Assembly (NCBI RefSeq): GCF_900104805.1
Contig: NZ_LT629751.1
Coordinates: 1,531,001-1,595,000, forward strand
Reading direction: 5' to 3'
DNA length: 64,000 bases
Origin: Pseudomonas oryzae
GTDB lineage: Bacteria; Pseudomonadota; Gammaproteobacteria; Pseudomonadales; Pseudomonadaceae
The notes beneath the pieces are model-generated. The model worked only from the letters and a program-made list of their open reading frames with translations, was not told the origin of the DNA and searched no databases. The translations under genes were made by a program, and so were the position numbers. How positions within the stretch are numbered: the first letter of the stretch is position 1; the number at the start of each line of letters is the position of its first letter. Below are positions 48,873 through 57,310 of the stretch, one piece after another.

Positions 48873-49912
48873 GGTTTGCCTACCTTGTGCATGACCGCAT
48901 GCACGCCGATGCCGCCGGGGCAGACCTGATCGCAACGCCCGCAACCGACGCAGCCATAGCGGCCGAACTCCTCGCGAAAGCCCTCGCCGAACTTGTGCTG
49001 CCAGAAGCGCTGCACGCGCTGGCCGGCCAGCGCCGCCGGATTGTGGCCGCTGGCTTCCTTCTGGAAGCCCTCGTACAGGCAGGAATCCCACACCCGCTCT
49101 TGGACCACGGCGCCGCCCGGCTGCCGGCGCTCGAGCGGTGCGAAGCAGGAGCAGGTCGGGCATACCGTGGTGCAGCCGGAGCAGACCAGGCAGCGCAGGC
49201 CGAGGCTTTCCCAGGTCGCGTCGCTGACCCGACCGGCGTTGATCGCGGCGACACCGGCCTGCAGCCAATGCCCGTCGCCCTGCTCGCGCGCCACCCGCTG
49301 GCGGTTGCCGTCGCGCTCGGCTGCCCAATCGCAGTCCGCCTCCGCCAGCGCGAGCCCCAGCAAAGCGGCCGCACCGGCCGGCGAGCCGGTCAGCAGCAGC
49401 CAGTCGCCGCCCTCGCGCGGCAGCAGGACCAGATCGGCACTGCCCGCGCGTACCGTCGGCCCGCTGTCGACGCTGGTGCAGAAGCCGTGGCTGCAGCTGT
49501 GCCGGCAGTCGATGCCGACCAGCAGGGTCGCGCCGCGGCGGGCCTGGTAGTGCGGGTCGGCTGCGAAGAACTGGTCCTGGTAGGCGATCGCGGTGAGATC
49601 GCAGGCATGCAGGCCGAACAGCACCTGCGCCGGCACCTGCGGCAGGCAGGCGACGAAGCACTGGCCATCGAAACGGAACACCGCCTCGCGCTCGGCGAAG
49701 AAGAACGCCTTGGCGGAAAACGGTGGCGGATCGACCTGCGCCACGAACAGCGTGGCATCCGCCGCCGCCACGGCCTGCCAGTGACGACCGCCCTGACCGT
49801 CCTCGCGGACCTCGTACAGGGTGCGCTCGCCGGCCAGATGCGCGCGCAGGCGCTCGACACTGTCCAGCGCGTAGCAGACAGGCTGGAACTCCAGCGCTTC
49901 AACCTTGAACAT
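48860..49912 (-). CDS. 4Fe-4S dicluster protein, sulfhydrogenase beta-like
   Basis: A 350-residue iron-sulfur protein of the HydB/HdrC-like family. CLVCSGCTTVCPTCSCF and, near the end, CVGCGRCDQVCPGGIG hold the cysteines of two 4Fe-4S clusters; an earlier CRHSCSHGFC may bind more. It lies between the formate dehydrogenase-like gene (14-base overlap) and the gamma-like gene (13-base overlap), so the three are translated together. In soluble hydrogenases this subunit wires the catalytic part to the flavin subunit. Confidence 0.86.
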   Translation of the reverse strand: MFKVEALEFQPVCYALDSVERLRAHLAGERTLYEVREDGQGGRHWQAVAAADATLFVAQVDPPPFSAKAFFFAEREAVFRFDGQCFVACLPQVPAQVLFGLHACDLTAIAYQDQFFAADPHYQARRGATLLVGIDCRHSCSHGFCTSVDSGPTVRAGSADLVLLPREGGDWLLLTGSPAGAAALLGLALAEADCDWAAERDGNRQRVAREQGDGHWLQAGVAAINAGRVSDATWESLGLRCLVCSGCTTVCPTCSCFAPLERRQPGGAVVQERVWDSCLYEGFQKEASGHNPAALAGQRVQRFWQHKFGEGFREEFGRYGCVGCGRCDQVCPGGIGVHAVMHKVGKPCSS

Positions 49913-51995
49913 CGTCACCCTCCTCGGCCAGCTCGCCCGGCGCACGCGGCGCCACCCCGAGGGGCAGCGGCTCGATGGCCACCGCGCAGGCCTTGAGTTC
50001 CGGCATCTTGCTCTGCGGATCCTGGGCGCTGTTGGTGAGGATGTTGCAGGGCGCCTCGCGGAAGTGATACGGCATCGACAGGGTGCCGGGCGGCACGTCG
50101 TCGCTGACCTGCGCGCGGGTTTCCAGGCAGCCGCGCCGCGAGCGCAGGCGCACGCCCTGGCCATCGCGCAGGCCGAGGCTCGCCGCGTCCTGCGGGTGGA
50201 TGAACAGCAGGCCGGCCGGGGTTTCCCGCTCCAGCAGCGGCGACTTGCGGGTCATCGAGCCGCCGCCGTAGTGGAAGTGCAGGCGCTGCGTGGTGAAGAA
50301 GAACGGATACTCGGCGTCCGGGCACTCGTCCGGATCGACCTGCGATACCGGCAGCAGCCGGCCCTTGCCGCGCGGAAAGCCCTGCGTGTGCAGCAGCGGC
50401 GAGCCCTGCGGGTGGTCGGCGTCGCACGGCCAGTGCAGGCCGTGGTGGGCATCCAGCACCGGGTAGCTCATGGCCGAGAAGATCGGCGTCAGGCTGGTCA
50501 TTTCCGCGAAGATGGCCTCGGCATCCGCCCAGTTCATCCCGGCGTAGCCCATGCGCCCGGCCAGGTCGGCGAGGATCTGCCAGTCGGTGCGCGCCTCGCC
50601 GGGCGGGCTGACCGCGCGGCGGATACGCTGCACCCGGCGTTCGCAGTTGGTGAAGGTGCCGTCCTTCTCGGCGAACGAGGCCGCCGGCAGCACCACGTCC
50701 GCGAGCCTGGCGGTCTCGGTCAGCACCAGCTCGACCACCACCAGGAAGTCCAGTGCACGCAGGGCCCGCTCGACATGATGCTGGTCCGGATCGGTCAGCA
50801 CCGGCTCCTCGCCCATGATCATCAGCGCCCGGAAGTCGCCGGACAGCGCCGCGCCGGTCATGCCCAGCGAGGTCAGGCCGGGCATCCGCGGCATCGGCAC
50901 GCCCCAGGCCTTGGTGAACTTGTCCTGCACCTCGCCGCTGATGGCTTCCTGATAGCCGGGATAGACGTTGGGCAGGCAGCCCATGTCGCAGGCGCCCTGC
51001 ACGTTGTTCTGCCCGCGCAGCGGGTTGATCCCGGCGCCGGGATGGCCCACCTGGCCGCACACCAGGGCCAGGTTGGAAACCGCCACCACGTTGTTGGTGC
51101 CGCTCTGGAACTGGGTGATGCCCATGCCATAGGCGATGAAGGCGGCGCTGGCCTGGCTGACCTCGTAGGCCAGCTGCTGCAGCACGGCCACCGGCACGCC
51201 GGTCTGCGCGCTGGTCAGCTCCGGGGTGAGTCCGGCTACATGCTCGCGCAGCGCCTCGAGGTTCTCGCAGCGCTCGCGCAGGAACTGCAGGTTTTCCCAG
51301 CCGTTGGCGAAGATGATGTGCAGCAGGCCGTTGAGCAGGGCGATGTTGCTGCCCAGGCGCAACTGCACATGCAGGTCGGCCAGGCGGGCCAGGCGGGTCT
51401 TTCGCGGATCGACCACCACCAGCCGCGCCCCGCGCGCCTGGGCGCGCAGGATGCGCGCGCCGATCATCGCGTGATTCTCGGTGGCGTCGGCGCCGATCAG
51501 CAGGATCAGGTCGGCACGGTCGATGTCGGCGATACTGGCGCTCATCGCCCCTGAGCCGAGGGTCAGTGACAGGCCGGCCACCGACGGGCTGTGACAGATG
51601 CGCGCGCAATGGTCGATGTTGTTGGTGCCGAGCACCGCGCGGGCGAATTTCTGTGCCGCGTAGTTGTCCTCGTTGGTCGCCCGCGCGCAGCTGATCACCC
51701 CCACCGCGCGCGGTCCGCCCTCGGCCAGCGCATCGCGGAAGGCGCCGGCCACCCGCTCCAGCGCTTCGTCCCAGCTGGCGGGACGGAAGCCTGCGCCCTC
51801 GCGGATCAGCGGCTGGGTCAGACGGTCGGCGGGGTCGATGGCGAAGCTGGTCGACCAGCCCTTGCTGCACAGCTGGCCCTGGCTGACCGGATGGCCCGGC
51901 TGCGGCTCGACGCCGACCACCCGGTTGCCCTCGACCCGCAAGCCGATGCCGCAACCCACGCCACAGAACGTGCACACGCTGGGAATCACCTGCAT
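49899..51995 (-). CDS. Formate dehydrogenase alpha-like molybdopterin oxidoreductase (FdhF type)
   Basis: A 698-residue enzyme with an N-terminal 4Fe-4S motif (CTFCGVGCG, with CSKGW), a molybdopterin domain and a C-terminal MopB domain. The Mo ligand is Cys134 in CARICHSPSVAGL, where E. coli FDH-H has selenocysteine. Electrons from formate probably go to the beta/gamma-like partners encoded next. ATG 51995 was chosen because GGAG lies eight bases upstream and the FNR box at 52057-52070 would otherwise overlap the start at 52064. No signal peptide is seen, so it is cytoplasmic. Confidence 0.88.
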   Translation of the reverse strand: MQVIPSVCTFCGVGCGIGLRVEGNRVVGVEPQPGHPVSQGQLCSKGWSTSFAIDPADRLTQPLIREGAGFRPASWDEALERVAGAFRDALAEGGPRAVGVISCARATNEDNYAAQKFARAVLGTNNIDHCARICHSPSVAGLSLTLGSGAMSASIADIDRADLILLIGADATENHAMIGARILRAQARGARLVVVDPRKTRLARLADLHVQLRLGSNIALLNGLLHIIFANGWENLQFLRERCENLEALREHVAGLTPELTSAQTGVPVAVLQQLAYEVSQASAAFIAYGMGITQFQSGTNNVVAVSNLALVCGQVGHPGAGINPLRGQNNVQGACDMGCLPNVYPGYQEAISGEVQDKFTKAWGVPMPRMPGLTSLGMTGAALSGDFRALMIMGEEPVLTDPDQHHVERALRALDFLVVVELVLTETARLADVVLPAASFAEKDGTFTNCERRVQRIRRAVSPPGEARTDWQILADLAGRMGYAGMNWADAEAIFAEMTSLTPIFSAMSYPVLDAHHGLHWPCDADHPQGSPLLHTQGFPRGKGRLLPVSQVDPDECPDAEYPFFFTTQRLHFHYGGGSMTRKSPLLERETPAGLLFIHPQDAASLGLRDGQGVRLRSRRGCLETRAQVSDDVPPGTLSMPYHFREAPCNILTNSAQDPQSKMPELKACAVAIEPLPLGVAPRAPGELAEEGDDVQG

Positions 51996-52056
51996 CGCGC
52001 TGCTCCTGCCCGTCAGGTCGATCCTTCCACGGTAGAACGCCCCGTCGTCGGCGAAC

Positions 52057-52070
52057 TTGATCATGATCAG
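52057..52070. promoter_or_regulatory. FNR/Anr box upstream of the formate dehydrogenase-like gene
   Basis: TTGAT-CATG-ATCAG matches the FNR consensus TTGAT-N4-ATCAA at nine of ten positions. It sits in the divergent promoter region, about 69 bases upstream of the chosen fdh start and 84 bases upstream of the regulator gene. Confidence 0.75.
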
Positions 52071-52146
52071 GAACTTGCAAAGTTCGCCGATGACCTAGAC
52101 TGGAAGGCAGTTGCAACTGCGTGCCAGCAGTGGGGGCATCTTTTTT

Positions 52147-52908
52147 ATGCTTTCAAACACGGGCCAGCCCGTATCCGGCCGTTGCACCCGGGAGCAGATC
52201 AGCTGCCGCGAGTGCAAGGTACGGGCGCACTGCTTCCCGCTCAACCTGCATGACGGCGAACTGCAGCAGCTGGATGGCATCATCCAGCGCGCCCGCCCGC
52301 TGCAGCGGGGCGAATACCTGTTCAGCGCCGGCGAGCCGCTCCGCCAGCTCCATGCGGTGCGCGCCGGCACGCTGAAGACTTACCTGCTGAGCAGCGAGGG
52401 CGAGGAGCAGATCACCGGCTTCCATCTGCCCGGCGAGATGCTCGGCCTCGACGGCCTCGGCACCAACAGCCACCTGAGCTTCGCCGTCGCCCTGGAAACC
52501 TGCATGGTCTGCGCCATACCGCTGGCGCGCCTGGAGGAGCTGGCCGGCAGCATGCCGCGCCTGCGCACCGAACTGCTGCGGGTGATGAGCCAGGCCATCC
52601 ATGCCGACCACGAGCAGATGCGCCTGACCCGCAAGCCGGCGGAGGAGCGCCTGGCAGCCTTTCTCCTCGAACTCTCGCAACGCTTTCGCGCCCGCGGCTA
52701 TTCCGCGCACAACTTCATCCTGCCGATGAGCCGCTGCGAAATCGCCAACTACCTGGGCCTGACCAGCGAAACGGTCAGCCGCCTGCTCACCCGCTACCGC
52801 GACCGGGGGCTGGTGGAGATCAGCGGCCGCGAGGTCTGCCTCAGGGACATGCACCGCCTCCGCCAGCTGTGCGGGCTGCAGTCAGCCGAGCTGGTCGAGG
52901 ACGAGTGA
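52147..52908 (+). CDS. FNR/Anr-type oxygen-sensing transcriptional regulator
   Basis: A 253-residue CRP/FNR-family regulator. With ATG 52147 the cysteines fall at 20, 23, 29 and 122, the same positions as the 4Fe-4S ligands of E. coli FNR (Cys119 is extra). The recognition helix contains ETVSR, the E-xx-SR pattern that reads TTGAT half-sites. An upstream start at 52111 is possible but less likely. It is divergent from the formate dehydrogenase genes and precedes the hsp20 gene; FNR boxes lie on both sides. It is probably an Anr paralogue controlling these neighbours. Confidence 0.9.
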   Translation: MLSNTGQPVSGRCTREQISCRECKVRAHCFPLNLHDGELQQLDGIIQRARPLQRGEYLFSAGEPLRQLHAVRAGTLKTYLLSSEGEEQITGFHLPGEMLGLDGLGTNSHLSFAVALETCMVCAIPLARLEELAGSMPRLRTELLRVMSQAIHADHEQMRLTRKPAEERLAAFLLELSQRFRARGYSAHNFILPMSRCEIANYLGLTSETVSRLLTRYRDRGLVEISGREVCLRDMHRLRQLCGLQSAELVEDE

Positions 52909-52920
52909 GGCGGCAGGCGC

Positions 52921-52934
52921 TTGATCAAAGTCAA
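52921..52934 (+). promoter_or_regulatory. FNR/Anr box upstream of hsp20
   Basis: TTGAT-CAAA-GTCAA matches the FNR consensus at nine of ten positions, 68 bases before the hsp20 start. That distance fits activation by an FNR-type protein. No convincing sigma-32 promoter was found here. Confidence 0.72.
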
Positions 52935-53001
52935 AGCGTACCGGCCACCCCCGATCGAAAGTCAAGCAAAGTCCATATCGGACCACTAGGGAGGAGCCAC
53001 C

Positions 53002-53541
53002 ATGGCTGAGAACGAAAACAAGCCCCAGGAGCAGAGCGAAGAGAAGTCCACCAAGCAGAGTCCGCTCTCCTCCGCCATGCGCCCGCTGGAGAACCTGCGC
53101 CACCAGGTCGACAAGCTGTTCGAGGACTTCGACCGTGGCTGGCGTCTGCCCTCGCTGTCGCGCAGCCTCGACATCGAGCCGTTCTGGCGCCGTGAGCTGA
53201 GCTTCACCGGCATGCCGGCGGTGGACATCGTCGAGAAGGACGACGCCTTCGAGATCAGCGCCGAACTGCCGGGCATGGACGAGAAGAACATCGAGGTCAA
53301 ACTGAGCAACGGCAACCTGACCATCAAGGGCGAGAAGAAGGATGAGCGCGAGGAGAAGAAGAAGGACTACTACCTTTCCGAGCGTCACTACGGCTCTTTC
53401 CAGCGCACCTTCGCCCTGCCGGAAGGCGTGGACCCGGAGAAGATCGAAGCCCACTTCGCCAAGGGCGTTCTGACCCTGCACCTGCCGAAGAAACCCGAAG
53501 CCAGGCAGACGGAAAAGACCATCGCGATCAAGAGCAGCTGA
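53002..53541 (+). CDS. Small heat-shock protein, Hsp20/alpha-crystallin family
   Basis: A 179-residue ATP-independent chaperone that holds unfolding proteins. A charged N-terminal region (about residues 1-65) precedes the alpha-crystallin domain, with PAVDIVEKDDAFEISAELPG, NGNLTIKGEKK, and FAKGVLTLHLPKKPEA. GGGAGGAG lies six bases before the ATG. The gene follows the FNR-type regulator and has an FNR box in front, suggesting induction at low oxygen. A GC-rich hairpin follows. Confidence 0.93.
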   Translation: MAENENKPQEQSEEKSTKQSPLSSAMRPLENLRHQVDKLFEDFDRGWRLPSLSRSLDIEPFWRRELSFTGMPAVDIVEKDDAFEISAELPGMDEKNIEVKLSNGNLTIKGEKKDEREEKKKDYYLSERHYGSFQRTFALPEGVDPEKIEAHFAKGVLTLHLPKKPEARQTEKTIAIKSS

Positions 53542-53555
53542 TCGACTCCCGCAGC

Positions 53556-53574
53556 GCCCCGCCCCGTGCGGGGC
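53556..53574 (+). terminator. GC-rich hairpin after hsp20
   Basis: GCCCCGC and GCGGGGC pair around CCCGT, 14 bases after the hsp20 stop, without a T-run. Confidence 0.5.
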
Positions 53575-53671
53575 CACTGCTGCTTCAGATCGCGGGCAAG
53601 GCGGTCATCCGCAACCACCGGGCTGAATGGCCCATCCGGCCCGGCGAACGGCCGCAGGTGATCTTTAATGT

Positions 53672-56131
53672 ATGGAGACGCCGCGCAGCCCCAGGCAGAG
53701 GAGGCCGACCTTGCCGAGCCAGCACGAACTGAGCAGCCAGCAGCTCTACCACGCCTGCGACGCCAAGGAGCTGAGCTTCGACAGCACCAGCGACCTGCCC
53801 GACTTCGAGGCCAGCCTCGGCCAGGAGCGGGCCATCGGCGCCCTGCACGTCGGGGTCGGCATCCGCCACGACGGCTACAACCTCTACGTGATGGGCTCGC
53901 CGGGACTGGGCAAGCACGCCATCGTCCGCCAGCTGCTCGGCCAGCAGGCCGCCGCGGTCGAGCCGCCCAGCGACTGGTGCTACGTCAACAATTTCCGCAC
54001 GCCGCACAAGCCCTGCGTGCTGCGCCTGCCCGCCGGCACCGCCTGCGGCCTGCAGGCCGACATGCGCGCGCTGGTGCGCAGCCTGCTCACCGCCCTGCCG
54101 GCGGCCTTCGACAGCGACGAGTACCGCAACGCCATGCAGAACCTCAAGGACCGCTTCAAGGCCCGCGAGGAGGAGCTGTTCGGCACGGTCGACAGCCAGG
54201 CGCGTGCCGCCGGCATCATCCTGCTGCGCACTCCGGCCGGTTTCACCCTGGCCCCGCTCAAGGACGGCGAGGTACTCGACGCCGAAGCCTTCGACAAGCT
54301 GCCGGACGCAGAGAAGCAGGACATCGAGGAGCGCAGCGAGCGTATCCGCCAGGTGCTGCGCCAGACGCTGCAGCAGGCCGCCACCGCCAGCCGCGAGCAC
54401 GACCAGGCAGTGGAGTGGCTCAACGAGGCAGTCACCCACGCCACCGTGGAGCGCCAGTTCATCGACCTGGAGGCGCGCTACGCGCACCTGCCCGGGGTGT
54501 CCGCCTTCCTCGCCGAGGTGAAACGCGACATCGGCACCAAGGGCTCCGAGCTGTTCAGCGCCGCCCCGGCGGAAAAGCTCTTCGATCGCCAGCGGGTGAC
54601 CCCGTTCAACCGCTATCTGGTCAACGTGCTGGTCGACAACCGCGACAGCCAGGGCGCGCCGCTGGTCTACGAGGACTACCCGAGCTATCAGAACCTGGTC
54701 GGGCGCATCGAGCACCAGGCGCAGATGGGCACCCTGCACACCGACTTCACCCTGATCAAGGGCGGCGCCCTGCATCGGGCCAATGGCGGCTACCTGCTGC
54801 TGGATGCACGCAAGCTGCTGACCCAGCCGTTCGCCTGGGAGGCGCTCAAGCGCGCGCTGCAGGGCCGCGAGCTGCGCATCCAGTCGCTGGAGCAGGTTCT
54901 CAGCCTGGCCAGCACCATCTCCCTGGAGCCCGACCCCATCCCGCTGGACGTCAAGGTGGTGCTGATCGGCGATCGCCTGCTCTACTACCTCCTGACCCAG
55001 TACGATCCCGACTTTCCGCTGCTGTTCAAGATCGAGGCGGACTTCGCCGAAGACCTGCCGCGCAGCGCGGAGAACACCCAGCTGTATGCCCGGCTGATCG
55101 CCACCCTGCAGCGCCGCGAACAGCTGCGCCCGCTGCAGGGTGGCGCGGTGGCGCGGCTGATCGAACAGGCGGCGCGGCGGGCGGAAGATGGCGAGAAGCT
55201 GTCGCTGCACATGCAGGACCTGATCGACCTGATGCGCGAGGCGGACTACTGGGCCGGCCAGCAGCAGCGCCCGCTGGTGCGCCGCGAGGATGTCGAACGC
55301 GCGGTGCGCGAGCGCGTGCACCGCGCCGACCAGATCCGCGAGCGCATGCTCGAGGCGGCGCTGCGCGACCTGCGCCACATCGAGACCGACGGCCAGTGCC
55401 TGGCACAGATCAACGGCCTGGCCGTGCTGCAGCTCGGCGCCCATGCCTTCGGCCACCCGGCGCGGATCACCGCGACCGCGCGCCTGGGCGACGGCAAGCT
55501 GATCGACATCGAGCGCGAGGTGGAGCTGGGCGGCGCGCTGCACTCCAAGGGCGTGCTGATCCTTTCCGCCTTCCTGGCCAGCCGCTTCGGTGGCCGCGCG
55601 CCGCTGTCGTTCGCCGCCAGCCTGGTGTTCGAGCAGTCCTACGGCGGTGTGGACGGCGACAGCGCCTCGACCGCCGAACTGTGCGTGCTGCAGTCGGCGC
55701 TGGCGCAACTGCCGCTGCGTCAGGACCTGGCGCTCACCGGCTCGGTAGACCAGCATGGCCGCGTCCAGGTGATCGGCGGGGTCAACGAGAAGATCGAGGG
55801 ATTCTTCGACCTCTGCGCCGCCCGCGGCCTGAGCGGCCGCCAGGGGGTGATCATCCCCCGGGGCAACGTCAAGCACCTGATGCTGCGCCAGGAGGTGGTG
55901 GACGCCGTGGCCGCAGGCCGCTTCCACGTCTACGCCATCGCCCACGTCGACCAGGCCATGGAGCTGCTCACCGGCCTGACGGCCGGCAGCGCCGATGACC
56001 AGGGACAGTATCCGGCGGGCACGGTCAACGGCGCGCTGCAGCAGCGCCTGCACGAACTGAGCGAACTGCGGCAGCGGTTCGCTCATCCCGATCGGGACGG
56101 ACCTGCCGGCAACGGGCAGGCCGCAAAATGA
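53672..56131 (+). CDS. LonB/YcbZ-like ATP-dependent protease
   Basis: An 819-residue Lon-family protease of the type lacking the usual N-terminal LonA domain. Walker A is a GSPGLGKH variant at residues 75-82; a long helical insertion follows; Walker B is near GGYLLLDARKLL. The protease dyad is Ser664 (GDSAS) and Lys707 (GGVNEKIEGF), 43 residues apart as in E. coli Lon. It follows hsp20 in the same direction, which suggests a protein-quality-control role in the same stress response. The ATG at 53672 has weak ribosome-site support. Confidence 0.88.
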   Translation: METPRSPRQRRPTLPSQHELSSQQLYHACDAKELSFDSTSDLPDFEASLGQERAIGALHVGVGIRHDGYNLYVMGSPGLGKHAIVRQLLGQQAAAVEPPSDWCYVNNFRTPHKPCVLRLPAGTACGLQADMRALVRSLLTALPAAFDSDEYRNAMQNLKDRFKAREEELFGTVDSQARAAGIILLRTPAGFTLAPLKDGEVLDAEAFDKLPDAEKQDIEERSERIRQVLRQTLQQAATASREHDQAVEWLNEAVTHATVERQFIDLEARYAHLPGVSAFLAEVKRDIGTKGSELFSAAPAEKLFDRQRVTPFNRYLVNVLVDNRDSQGAPLVYEDYPSYQNLVGRIEHQAQMGTLHTDFTLIKGGALHRANGGYLLLDARKLLTQPFAWEALKRALQGRELRIQSLEQVLSLASTISLEPDPIPLDVKVVLIGDRLLYYLLTQYDPDFPLLFKIEADFAEDLPRSAENTQLYARLIATLQRREQLRPLQGGAVARLIEQAARRAEDGEKLSLHMQDLIDLMREADYWAGQQQRPLVRREDVERAVRERVHRADQIRERMLEAALRDLRHIETDGQCLAQINGLAVLQLGAHAFGHPARITATARLGDGKLIDIEREVELGGALHSKGVLILSAFLASRFGGRAPLSFAASLVFEQSYGGVDGDSASTAELCVLQSALAQLPLRQDLALTGSVDQHGRVQVIGGVNEKIEGFFDLCAARGLSGRQGVIIPRGNVKHLMLRQEVVDAVAAGRFHVYAIAHVDQAMELLTGLTAGSADDQGQYPAGTVNGALQQRLHELSELRQRFAHPDRDGPAGNGQAAK

Positions 56132-56191
56132 ACGGAAGGAGCGCTTTCACTGACACTGCGGCGGATTGACCGGCGCAAGGCAGGTGTTCCC

Positions 56192-57310
56192 ATGGCCAGC
56201 GAGCAGAGCCCGCTCAGCCTGTTCCTTCTCGGTGACGTCATGCCGGGCCGCGGCATCGACCAGATCCTTCCCTACCCCGGCGATCCGCGCATCTACGAGG
56301 ACTACGTGCACGACGCCCGCGACTACGTGGCGCTGGCCGAACAGCGCTGCGGGCCCATCGCCCACCCGGTGGATTTCGCCTACGTATGGGGCGATGCCCT
56401 CGCCGAGCTGCAGCGCAGGCACCCGCAGGTGCGCCTGGTCAACCTGGAAACCGCAGTGACCCGTCACGGCCGGCCGGAGCCCAAGGGCATCAACTACCGC
56501 ATGACCCCGGAGAACTTCCCCTTCCTGCGCGCGGCGGGGATCAACTGCTGCACGCTGGCCAACAACCACGTGCTGGACTGGGGCGAGATCGGCCTGCGCG
56601 ATACCCTCGACACCCTCACCGCGCACGGCATGCCCTGGGCCGGCGCCGGACTCGACCGCACCGCCGCCGAGGCGCCGGCCATCCTGCCGCTAGACGGCGG
56701 ACGGCGCCTGCTGGTATTCGCCTTCGGCCTGCCGGACAGCGGCATCCCCACCTGGTGGGCGGCCGGCCCGCACCAGGCCGGGGTGGCCCGCCTGGACGAC
56801 CTGTCGCCGCGCAGCCTGGGCCATGTGGTCGAGCTGATCCGCGCCGCCCGGCAGAGCGGCGATCGCGTGCTGGTATCGCTGCACTGGGGCGACAACTGGG
56901 CCTTCGCGGTACCCGGCGAGCAGCGTGCCTTCGCCCATGGGCTGATCGAGCAGGCCGGCGTCGACCTGGTACACGGCCACTCCTCGCACCACATCAAGGG
57001 CATCGAGGTGCATCGCGGGCGACTGATCCTCTACGGCTGTGGCGACCGCCTCAACGACTACGAGGGCATCGAGGGCCACACCGCCTTCCGCGGCGAACTC
57101 GGCCTGCTGTATTTCGTCCATCTGCACGACGACGGCCGCCTGCAGGCGCTGGAGATGGTGCCGACCCGCCTCGAGCGCCTGCGCATCAACCTCGCCCAGG
57201 GCGTCGACCGCCGCTGGCTGTACGACACCCTGGCGCGCGAGTGTGCGGTGCTGGGCTGCAGCGTACAGGCCAGGGACGGCGGCGCCTTCGCCCTGGGCTG
57301 GCGGGCATGA
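56192..57310 (+). CDS. CapA-family protein (poly-gamma-glutamate synthesis-like)
   Basis: A 372-residue metallophosphatase-like protein of the CapA/PgsA family. LFLLGDVMPGRGIDQILP, VNLETAVTRHGRP, TLANNHVLDWGEIG, SLHWGDNW and HGHSSHHIKGIEVHRGRLIL are the conserved blocks holding the metal ligands. There is no signal peptide, and no capBC genes are near, so polyglutamate synthesis is unlikely. The stop overlaps the polX start by four bases, so the two are co-translated; the functional link is unknown. Confidence 0.86.
   Translation: MASEQSPLSLFLLGDVMPGRGIDQILPYPGDPRIYEDYVHDARDYVALAEQRCGPIAHPVDFAYVWGDALAELQRRHPQVRLVNLETAVTRHGRPEPKGINYRMTPENFPFLRAAGINCCTLANNHVLDWGEIGLRDTLDTLTAHGMPWAGAGLDRTAAEAPAILPLDGGRRLLVFAFGLPDSGIPTWWAAGPHQAGVARLDDLSPRSLGHVVELIRAARQSGDRVLVSLHWGDNWAFAVPGEQRAFAHGLIEQAGVDLVHGHSSHHIKGIEVHRGRLILYGCGDRLNDYEGIEGHTAFRGELGLLYFVHLHDDGRLQALEMVPTRLERLRINLAQGVDRRWLYDTLARECAVLGCSVQARDGGAFALGWRA

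Noticed and set aside
52920-52956. Sigma-32 heat-shock promoter for hsp20 (CTTGAT with CCCCGAT)
   Set aside because: The gap between the two elements is about 22 bases, too long for sigma-32; the FNR box explains the first element better.
53585-56086. An 833-codon minus-strand frame over the LonB-type gene
   Set aside because: Antisense shadow; the plus strand has Walker A and a Ser/Lys protease dyad at correct spacing.
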